Shown here piece after piece: positions 33,363-39,478 of a stretch of DNA of 39,478 nucleotides. Positions within the stretch are counted from its first letter, which is position 1; every line of letters begins with the position of its first letter. The notes beneath the pieces were generated by a model, which searched no databases, had not been told where the DNA came from, and saw nothing but the letters and a program-made list of their open reading frames with translations. Source of the stretch: an uncultured Eubacterium sp. (GTDB taxonomy: Bacteria > Bacillota > Clostridia > Lachnospirales > Lachnospiraceae); assembly GCA_910586045.1 (NCBI GenBank), contig CAJUIH010000014.1, positions 5,292 through 44,769 of the forward strand, in the 5' to 3' direction. The position numbers were made by a program, and so were the translations under genes.

Positions 33363-34700
33363 TTAACGGATCGTTCCCGATCCCGGATGCAGGTCGCCGC
33401 AGCGGTTTAAAATTACGATGGCGCAAAAGGCTACTAAGATCTGGCTTGCCAGCATACTGTACAGATAGGCGCGGATGCCATAGACAGGCACGCAGGTCCA
33501 AATAATGCAGATCCGCAGCAGGCATCCGCTGAGGTTTAGCAGCAGGGTCGCGGTCGGATGGCCGAGACCGTGCAGGATGCTGCACAGAGTCGTGGACAGG
33601 AACATAAACGGGCAGATAAAACTGAGTGTGCGGATATACAGACCGGCAAGCGTATTGACAAATAAGTACTGGCCAATGAGGGAATAAGTGAGCAGAAAAA
33701 ATAACGTACTGGCAAATCCAAGAACCAGACAGGCTTCTATCGTACGGCGGATCGTACGGCGGATGAGTGTCTGGTTTTTTTGCGCCTTGGCCTGCGAGAT
33801 GGACGGGAGCAGCATGACGGAAACAGAATTTGTCAGGACGGACGGAAACAGGATCATCGGCATGGCCATCCCGGTCAGGATGCCGAAGATACTAAGGGCG
33901 TCTTCATTGGCGTATCCGTAGGATTTTAGGCAGATCGGGATCAGGATAGCTTCCGCGCTGTTAATCAGGTCGATCAACACCCGGTTTGTCGTAAGCGGAA
34001 CGGAAAATACAAATACATGGCGCATCGCGGACAGCAGGTGTTTCGTGCAGCGGCGAAAACGCACAACGGTTAGGGAAAACAGCGTCCCGGCCAGTTCTCC
34101 GCATACAATGCCCCAAACAGCCATCGCGGGAGTTACGTCCGTCCCTTTGCTTATGCAGATGCGGTAGATCAGATAAACGCACAGGACACGGCATATTTGT
34201 TCCAAAAGCTGTGATATGGAAGGCACCAGTGTTTTCTGCAGCCCGTAATAATAACCGTTGATACAGGAGTGGACGGCAGCAAGCGGAAAGGATAGCGCAA
34301 GAATGCGCAGCAGCGCGCTGCAGCGCGGTTCGTCCAGAATATAGAAAGCTACCGGCTCGGCGCCCGTATAAATAAGGGCTGTACATAGTAAGGAAAGCGC
34401 GGCGGACAGGAGCAGCCCGGCGTACAGATAAACCTGCGGACAGTGGCCGCGGCCGACGGCTTCCGCGGTATATTTTGAAATCGCGGATTGTATGCCGGAG
34501 CTGCAAAAAGCGATACCAAGTGCAAAGACCGGAAAAATGAGCTGGTAAATTCCCATTCCCTGCGCACCAATTGTATGTGACAGGAATATCCTATAGAAGA
34601 AGCCGATTACCCTGCTGGCAAGTCCGGTGGCGGTCAGCAGGACAGTTCCAAGGAGTATGGGATGGCTGGCATATTTTTTCAGATGGGATAGACGCGGCAT
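33363..34700 (-). CDS. SpoVB/MurJ-like MOP-superfamily flippase
   Basis: 445 residues with about 12-14 membrane helices over the whole length. The start (ILLGTVLLTATGLASRVIGFFYRIFLSHTIGAQGMGIYQLI) is the polysaccharide-flippase N-terminal pattern of stage V sporulation protein B and relatives, followed by GIQSAISKYTAEAVG and, mid-protein, FSVPLTTNRVLIDLINSAEAILIP. It would move lipid-linked saccharide precursors across the membrane. B. subtilis SpoVB (about 518) is longer, and short forms are common in Lachnospiraceae, so I do not assign the symbol. It converges with the MBL gene, ending 25 bp from it, and is divergent from the cysteine desulfurase. Confidence 0.85.
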   Translation of the reverse strand: MPRLSHLKKYASHPILLGTVLLTATGLASRVIGFFYRIFLSHTIGAQGMGIYQLIFPVFALGIAFCSSGIQSAISKYTAEAVGRGHCPQVYLYAGLLLSAALSLLCTALIYTGAEPVAFYILDEPRCSALLRILALSFPLAAVHSCINGYYYGLQKTLVPSISQLLEQICRVLCVYLIYRICISKGTDVTPAMAVWGIVCGELAGTLFSLTVVRFRRCTKHLLSAMRHVFVFSVPLTTNRVLIDLINSAEAILIPICLKSYGYANEDALSIFGILTGMAMPMILFPSVLTNSVSVMLLPSISQAKAQKNQTLIRRTIRRTIEACLVLGFASTLFFLLTYSLIGQYLFVNTLAGLYIRTLSFICPFMFLSTTLCSILHGLGHPTATLLLNLSGCLLRICIIWTCVPVYGIRAYLYSMLASQILVAFCAIVILNRCGDLHPGSGTIR

Positions 34701-34830
34701 AAATGATTCCTTTCCAAATCCGTTAATTGTCTGTTTTATAAAAATATATGGAAAAAGCGCAAAATTATGAGGGGATCTTTAGGAAAGGGCCGATGCCGGT
34801 TTTGTTTTTTTCGCAGCAATGTTTGCCATT

Positions 34831-34858
34831 TTGAAAACGTCTGCCTGTATGCTAAAAG
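34831..34858 (+). promoter_or_regulatory. Possible promoter of the cysteine desulfurase gene
   Basis: TTGAAA (34831-34836), 16-bp spacer, TAAAAG (34853-34858) preceded by TATGC as an extended -10. About 50 bp before the ATG. The rest of the 207-bp divergent gap shows no gene. Confidence 0.4.
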
Positions 34859-34907
34859 ATAACATAGAAAGGGAGCGGTACATAAAATGTAAACAGGAGG
34901 AAGTGTT

Positions 34908-36053
34908 ATGATTTATCTGGACCATGCAGCGACAACGCCGATGGCGGAACAGGTTGCAGAAAGTATGCGGCCTTATTATGCAAAAGAATATGCCAACGCG
35001 TCTTCGATTTACGAATTTGGAGACCGAAGCAGGGAAGCCGCGGAGCATGCGCGGTCAGCCATCGCGCATTCTTTACATGCGCATACACGGGAGATTTATT
35101 TTACGGCAGGCGGCAGCGAGTCGGATAACTGGGCTTTGAAAGGTACCGCGGAAGCCTGCAGGGAGAAAGGGCGGCATTTGATCACTACGCAGATCGAACA
35201 TCATGCGGTCTTAAATACATGCAGATATTTGGAAAAGCAGGGATATGAGGTGACGTATCTGCCGGTGGACGGACAGGGTTTTGTTGATGTGCGGCAGCTT
35301 GAGGCGGCGATCCGGCCGGATACGGTTTTGATCTCGGTGATGTTTGCGAATAATGAAATCGGTACGGTGGAACCGATTGCACAGATCGGGCGGATTGCCA
35401 GGCGTTATGGGGTGCTGTTTCATACGGACGCGGTGCAGGCATACGCGCAGGTGCCGATTGACGTCAACTTTTACCATATTGATTTATTAAGTGCGAGCGG
35501 GCATAAATTTTATGGACCGAAAGGCACGGGGTTTTTATATATTCGCGACGGGGTGCCGACCGCTTCGTTTATACATGGAGGCGGGCAGGAGCAGGGGAAG
35601 CGTGCCGGGACGGAAAATATACCGGGAATTGTCGGAATTGGAACGGCGGCGGAGCTTGCGGTGAAAAAGATGTCGGAACGTATGTACCGGGAGACAAGGC
35701 TGCGTGATTTTATGATCCATGAAATCCAAAACCGGATACCGGATGCCTGGTTAAACGGCGACCGCTATGCAAGGCTGCCGAATAATGTAAATTTTAGTTT
35801 TGCCGGAATTGAGGGGGAAACCCTGCTGCTGCTTTTGGATGCAAAGGATATTTGCGCGTCTGCGGCTTCCGCCTGTTCCGCGGGTTCGGCGGAACCATCC
35901 CATGTGCTTACGGCGATTGGGCGGGACAGGGAACTTGCCGCGGGGTCGCTGCGCATGACGCTTGGAGAGGCGACGACCTGGGAAGAGGCGCGGGCGGCGG
36001 TGGATGCGGTGGTGGAAAATGTAAAGCTGCTGCGGGATGTGGCGCAGATGTAG
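34908..36053 (+). CDS. Cysteine desulfurase (NifS/IscS family)
   Basis: PLP enzyme that takes sulfur from cysteine as a persulfide and releases alanine, feeding Fe-S cluster or thio-modification pathways. 381 residues: MIYLDHAATTPM, TAGGSESDNWALKG, EHHAVLNTC, MFANNEIGTVEPI, HTDAVQAYAQVPID, SASGHKFYGPKGTGFLYI (Schiff-base Lys200), GGGQEQGKRAGTENI, and the mobile-loop cysteine in ASACSAGSAEPSHVL (Cys323). A clear AGGAGG precedes the ATG. There is no iscU, thiI or mnmA beside it, so the sulfur acceptor is not evident. Because nifS, iscS and other paralogues cannot be told apart here, no symbol is given. PFOR in this window is one Fe-S consumer. Confidence 0.95.
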   Translation: MIYLDHAATTPMAEQVAESMRPYYAKEYANASSIYEFGDRSREAAEHARSAIAHSLHAHTREIYFTAGGSESDNWALKGTAEACREKGRHLITTQIEHHAVLNTCRYLEKQGYEVTYLPVDGQGFVDVRQLEAAIRPDTVLISVMFANNEIGTVEPIAQIGRIARRYGVLFHTDAVQAYAQVPIDVNFYHIDLLSASGHKFYGPKGTGFLYIRDGVPTASFIHGGGQEQGKRAGTENIPGIVGIGTAAELAVKKMSERMYRETRLRDFMIHEIQNRIPDAWLNGDRYARLPNNVNFSFAGIEGETLLLLLDAKDICASAASACSAGSAEPSHVLTAIGRDRELAAGSLRMTLGEATTWEEARAAVDAVVENVKLLRDVAQM

Positions 36054-36147
36054 AAAAATCAAAGGAAACGAAATCGTATCTACGGCGGATGCGGACAAAA
36101 AATAAATAGAAAAAGAATAGGAACACCAGATACAGATAAAAAATAAA

Positions 36148-36190
36148 TTGTGTGCAGGAAATAGGTTATGATATAATCTTAAATCATAAC
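36148..36190 (+). promoter_or_regulatory. Methionine synthase promoter overlapped by an inverted repeat
   Basis: TTGTGT (36148-36153), 18 bp, TATAAT (36172-36177). The -10 and the start region are enclosed by a perfect 8-bp inverted repeat, GTTATGAT (36165-36172) and ATCATAAC (36183-36190). The placement fits a repressor operator. No S-box/SAM or cobalamin riboswitch is seen in the leader. Confidence 0.55.
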
Positions 36191-36198
36191 AAAAATAA

Positions 36199-36219
36199 GG
36201 CAGCGGCATCCACGCTGCC
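36199..36219 (+). promoter_or_regulatory. Short hairpin in the methionine synthase leader
   Basis: GGCAGCG and CGCTGCC form a perfect 7-bp stem with a seven-base loop, about 12 bp before the GAGGAGA ribosome site. No T-run follows, so it is not a terminator; it may protect the mRNA or affect initiation. Confidence 0.5.
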
Positions 36220-36243
36220 ATAAAGCATGAGGAGATACCGATT

Positions 36244-38760
36244 ATGACAAAACAAGAGTTCCGCAGCCTGCTGCAGTCCGGCGTTGTCCTTTTGGACGGG
36301 GCCACCGGCACGAATCTGCAAAAATCCGGTATGCCGACCGGCGTATGCCCGGAGCAGTGGATTTTAGAGCATCCGGATGTCATCAGGCAGCTTCAGAGAT
36401 CCTATGTGCAAGCCGGCACCAATATTTTATATGCCCCCACATTTACCGCGAACCGGATCAAATTGGCCGAATACGGGCTGGCGGAGCGCCTGCGGGAAAT
36501 GAACCGCGCGCTTGTGCGGCTTTCCAAAGAAGCGGCAGACGGGAAAGCGCTGGTGGCAGGCGACCTGACTATGACCGGGCAGCAGTTGTATCCGCTTGGG
36601 GATCTGCAGTTTGAACAGTTGGTACAGGTGTACAAAGAACAGGTAGAAGTGCTATATGAAGCGGGCGTTGACCTGTTTGTAATAGAAACGATGATGAGCC
36701 TTCAGGAAACAAGGGCAGCGGTATTGGCGGTCAAAGAAACGTGCAGCCTGCCGGTGATGGCGAGTTTGACGTTTGAACCGGACGGACGGACATTGTTTGG
36801 GACAGATCCGGAAACGGCGGTTGTCGTATTGCAGAGCCTTGGAGCGGATGCCGTGGGCCTGAATTGTTCGACCGGCCCGCAGGAGATGGCCGAAATCGTA
36901 GAAGCCATGTATGCCTGTGCCAATGTGCCGATTTTGGCAAAACCGAATGCCGGGCTGCCGGAACTGGAAAATGGTGCGACCATATACCGGATGACGCCGG
37001 AAGCGTTTGCGGCAGCCGGAAAGAAGCTGGCGGAGGCAGGGGCCGGGATCCTTGGCGGCTGCTGCGGGACAGACCCGTCGCATATCCGTGCGCTGGCGCA
37101 GGCCGTAGCGGATGTACGCAGCCCTGGGATTCGTACGGAAAGAAAACGGGTACTTGCGTCGGAGCGGCGTACCGTGGAGATTTCGCTGGACGGAAGCTTC
37201 CAGATTGTCGGAGAGCGGATTAATCCGACCGGGAAGAAAAAACTGCAGGCACAGCTTAGGGAAGGGAATCTGGAACTGGTACGTTCTATGGCAAGGGAGC
37301 AGGAGGAAAACGGCGCGGCGGTTTTGGATATCAATATGGGCATGAACGGAATCGATGAAAAACAGATGATGCTGGAAGCCGTCTATGAGGTAACCGCTGC
37401 CGTAGACTGTCCGCTTTGCATCGATTCCAGCTATATCGAGGTGATCGAAGCGGCGCTGCGTATTTACCCGGGCCGGGCGCTGATCAATTCGATTTCCTTG
37501 GAAAAGGAAAAAATTGAACGCCTGCTTCCGATTGCAAAAAAATATGGGGCGATGTTTATCCTGCTGCCTTTATCGGATGCCGGGCTGCCCAAGACAATGG
37601 AAGAAAAACGTTCGATTGTCCATACGATACTGGACGAAGCGCTGCGCCAGGGGTTTGCAAAAGAAGATATCATTGTGGACGGTCTGGTGGCGACGGTAGG
37701 GGCAAATCCGGACGCCGCGCGGGAATGCTTTGATACGATTCATTACTGCAGCAGCCAGCTTGGGCTGGCGACCATCTGCGGGCTGTCGAATATTTCTTTC
37801 GGCCTGCCGGAACGGTCTTTTGTCAATACCGCTTTTTTGACGATGGCGATTGCAAACGGCTTAACGATGGCAATTGCAAATCCGTCCCAGGATATGCTGG
37901 TAAACGCGGCGGCCGCGTCGGACATGCTTTTGCACAGGCCGGGGAGCGATATCCGCTATATTAACCGGATGCAGGCCTATCAGCAGAAGCAGGAAAGGCT
38001 GGAACAGGAAAAGAAACGGAAGCTTGTGGCGTCCGGCGCTCAAGGCGCTGCAGCAGGGACCGCGGCGGCTGGGCCGGATGCTATGGCGGGAGCGCCGGTG
38101 CAGCAGTCTGGGGCCGATGGAAACGCAGATTTTCAAAAAAATCCGGTATACCAGGCAGTGCTGCAGGGGGAGAAAAACAGGATTGTAAATGACGCGAAAG
38201 AACAACTGGCAAAAGGAAAGCGCCCGGAACAAATCATAGACGAATACCTGATTCCGGCGATCAATGAAGTAGGGGAGCGGTTCAACCAGCAGAAATATTT
38301 TCTGCCGCAGTTAATTGCCAGCGCGAATGCCATGAAAACGGCGATCGAATACCTGGAACCTCAAATCGAACGTTCCGCCGCTGCCGAAAAAACGGCAACG
38401 ATTGTCATTGCGACAGTGGAAGGGGATATCCACGATATCGGCAAAAACCTGGTTGTGCTGATGCTGCGCAATTATGGTTACCGGGTGATTGACCTAGGCA
38501 AGGATGTTCCGGCAGAGACCATTATTGCAGCCGCGCTGGAAGAGAAAGCAGAAATCGTCGGGTTATCCGCTTTGATGACGACGACTATGATGCGTATGAA
38601 AGATGTGGTAACACTTGCAGGGGAACGGGGCTATCAGGGAAAAATTATAATCGGCGGCGCGGCTATTACACAGGGGTTTGCGGATGAAATCGGAGCAGAC
38701 GGATATTCCGGGGACGCGGCGGAGTGCGTGAAGCTGGTAGAGCACCTGCTGAAGCGGTAG
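36244..38760 (+). CDS. metH: Cobalamin-dependent methionine synthase without reactivation domain
   Basis: Moves a methyl group from methyl-tetrahydrofolate to homocysteine through bound cobalamin. 838 residues: homocysteine domain (about 1-300) with the zinc cysteines C208 (GLNCSTGP) and C273/C274 (GGCCGTDPSH); pterin-binding domain (about 315-590: GERINPTGKKKL, DINMGMNG, LCIDSS); a Gly/Ala-rich linker (about 597-630); the B12 cap helices (about 640-715); and the cobalamin domain with EGDIHDIGKNL (axial His730). The C-terminal SAM-binding activation domain of E. coli MetH (about 1227 residues) is absent, as in several anaerobes, so reductive reactivation must come from another protein. GAGGAGATACC precedes the ATG. 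Confidence 0.94.
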   Translation: MTKQEFRSLLQSGVVLLDGATGTNLQKSGMPTGVCPEQWILEHPDVIRQLQRSYVQAGTNILYAPTFTANRIKLAEYGLAERLREMNRALVRLSKEAADGKALVAGDLTMTGQQLYPLGDLQFEQLVQVYKEQVEVLYEAGVDLFVIETMMSLQETRAAVLAVKETCSLPVMASLTFEPDGRTLFGTDPETAVVVLQSLGADAVGLNCSTGPQEMAEIVEAMYACANVPILAKPNAGLPELENGATIYRMTPEAFAAAGKKLAEAGAGILGGCCGTDPSHIRALAQAVADVRSPGIRTERKRVLASERRTVEISLDGSFQIVGERINPTGKKKLQAQLREGNLELVRSMAREQEENGAAVLDINMGMNGIDEKQMMLEAVYEVTAAVDCPLCIDSSYIEVIEAALRIYPGRALINSISLEKEKIERLLPIAKKYGAMFILLPLSDAGLPKTMEEKRSIVHTILDEALRQGFAKEDIIVDGLVATVGANPDAARECFDTIHYCSSQLGLATICGLSNISFGLPERSFVNTAFLTMAIANGLTMAIANPSQDMLVNAAAASDMLLHRPGSDIRYINRMQAYQQKQERLEQEKKRKLVASGAQGAAAGTAAAGPDAMAGAPVQQSGADGNADFQKNPVYQAVLQGEKNRIVNDAKEQLAKGKRPEQIIDEYLIPAINEVGERFNQQKYFLPQLIASANAMKTAIEYLEPQIERSAAAEKTATIVIATVEGDIHDIGKNLVVLMLRNYGYRVIDLGKDVPAETIIAAALEEKAEIVGLSALMTTTMMRMKDVVTLAGERGYQGKIIIGGAAITQGFADEIGADGYSGDAAECVKLVEHLLKR

Positions 38761-38856
38761 GAAAACGCCGCGCGGCCTGCTACAGACTCCTGGAAGCAGA
38801 AGACGAGGGGGTTGGACAGCCGGCAGGGGAACGTGACGTGAAAAAACGTAACAGTT

Positions 38857-39125
38857 CAGATAAGGTGGTACATTTTGGCTGCGGGGACGCCGGATGAGGG
38901 ACGCAGGCCTGGCTTGTGGCTCCGGCTCCGGAATGGTAAGAATCCCTAAGTATTCTGCATTTACGGATCGGCCTGCCCCGGTCGCGGCGCCTAGTTCGCC
39001 CTGGCTGACGCCAGCGGCTAAAGTCGCCGCTTGGCTTCGCCCCCTTAGGGTATCGGGCAGAATACTAAGGGCTTCTAACCATTCTTCCAACGTCGCTACA
39101 AGCCAGGCCTGCGTCCCTCATCCGG
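38857..39125. repeat. Nested palindromic repeat element, full copy A
   Basis: Begins with CAGATAAGGTGGTACATTTT, the end seen also at 20589-20760. The outer inverted repeat is 28 bp and perfect (38890-38917 and 39098-39125; core GAGGGACGCAGGCCTGGC). The inner imperfect inverted repeat is at 38931-38958 and 39057-39085 (GAATGGTAAGAATCCCTAAG against GAATGGTTAGAAGCCCTTAG). The middle is GC-rich (CGGCCTGCCCCGGTCGCGGC and GTCGCCGCTTGGCTTCGCCC). No coding frame looks real. It follows metH by about 100 bp. Confidence 0.9.
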
Positions 39126-39283
39126 CTGGTTTTCTCTGGCCCTGCGTAACATACACTACATCGAAACGAAAAACAGCAAATGGATGGCTGATAAGGTTTC
39201 ACGAATCCGTTTTGTGTTTACAATTACGTATAGGATACCAGTTGTAAAGCATGTAAAGATTAGCTGGGAGAGACGGTTTGCCC

Positions 39284-39478
39284 GGCTTTCTGGCGGCTTT
39301 GGAAGAATGGTTAGAAGCCCTTAGCATTCTGCCCGGTTACCTAAGGGGCGAAGCCAAGCGGCGACTTTAGCTACTGGCGTCAGCCAGGGCGAATTAGGCG
39401 CCGCGACCGGGGCAGGCCGATCTGTAAATTGCAGAATGCTTAGGGATTCTTACCATTCTGGAGGGCCGCCAGAAAGCC
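39284..39478. repeat. Nested palindromic repeat element, copy B, inverted and cut by window edge
   Basis: The core 39305-39458 is the reverse complement of the core of copy A with about ten differences over 155 bases. The outer inverted repeat differs from that of copy A: GGCTTTCTGGCGGC (39284-39297) and its exact complement at 39465-39478. The element runs to the window edge and probably beyond. The flank just before it (AGAGACGGTTTGCC) is shared with the copy at 20589-20760. Confidence 0.88.

Noticed and set aside
36054..36243. SAM or cobalamin riboswitch before metH
   Set aside because: I found neither the S-box core nor a B12-box; only a short hairpin and an inverted repeat are present.
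38563..39247. Open frames of 175 and 117 codons at the right end
   Set aside because: They run through the palindromic repeats and the end of metH on the other strand; composition follows the repeats, not a protein family.

Overview
The window looks like a chromosomal segment of an anaerobic, spore-forming-lineage Firmicute, most probably Clostridia of the Lachnospiraceae type. The evidence is a clostridial Trp T-box leader, pyruvate:ferredoxin oxidoreductase as the pyruvate-oxidising enzyme, a DUF3787 small protein, a SpoVB-like flippase, a DUF5685/DnaJ pair, an Rpn-type nuclease with GRQEG repeats, and an A-type RNase P RNA. No rRNA, tRNA, CRISPR array, complete insertion sequence or prophage was seen.

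Left part (1-8.6 kb, all minus strand). A tryptophan operon reads trpD-trpC-trpF-trpB (trpB runs off the left edge) behind a strong promoter and a Trp-specific T-box leader. trpE and almost all of trpG are missing. A 3' scrap of trpG lies directly against the leader terminator. Next come a SNF2/SWIM helicase with its own consensus promoter and a CorA-type metal transporter.

Middle part (8.8-24 kb). A class V aminotransferase and a secreted cysteine-ladder LRR protein are followed by a likely operon. It holds a secreted Fn3-like protein with a 9-bp tandem repeat in its leader, two YhgE/Pip-type membrane proteins flanking a small two-helix membrane protein, and then trpS. Converging on it from the other strand are a membrane-anchored C39-like peptidase, L-lactate dehydrogenase, an ECF sigma/anti-sigma pair and an Rpn-family nuclease. 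Two MITE-like palindromic elements lie between these genes.

Right part (24-39.5 kb). DUF3787 and pyruvate:ferredoxin oxidoreductase are followed by an AAA-ATPase/PD-(D/E)XK gene that starts only 26 bp after the 3' end of rnpB. Next is a tight cassette of zinc-ribbon membrane protein, DUF5685 and DnaJ, then an exported metallo-beta-lactamase-fold protein. A SpoVB-like flippase is divergent from a cysteine desulfurase, and a B12-dependent methionine synthase without the reactivation domain follows. The window ends in two inverted copies of a nested palindromic repeat whose stems show a compensatory base change.

Metabolically this fits an anaerobe that oxidises pyruvate with ferredoxin, can make lactate, and handles tryptophan in an unusual way. 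It keeps the anthranilate-to-tryptophan steps in view under tRNA-Trp control but has lost the local chorismate-to-anthranilate enzyme. The most notable items are this truncated trp leader/operon, the palindromic repeat family, the zinc-ribbon/DUF5685/DnaJ cassette and the paired YhgE/Pip operon. None is shown by sequence alone to be a new system.
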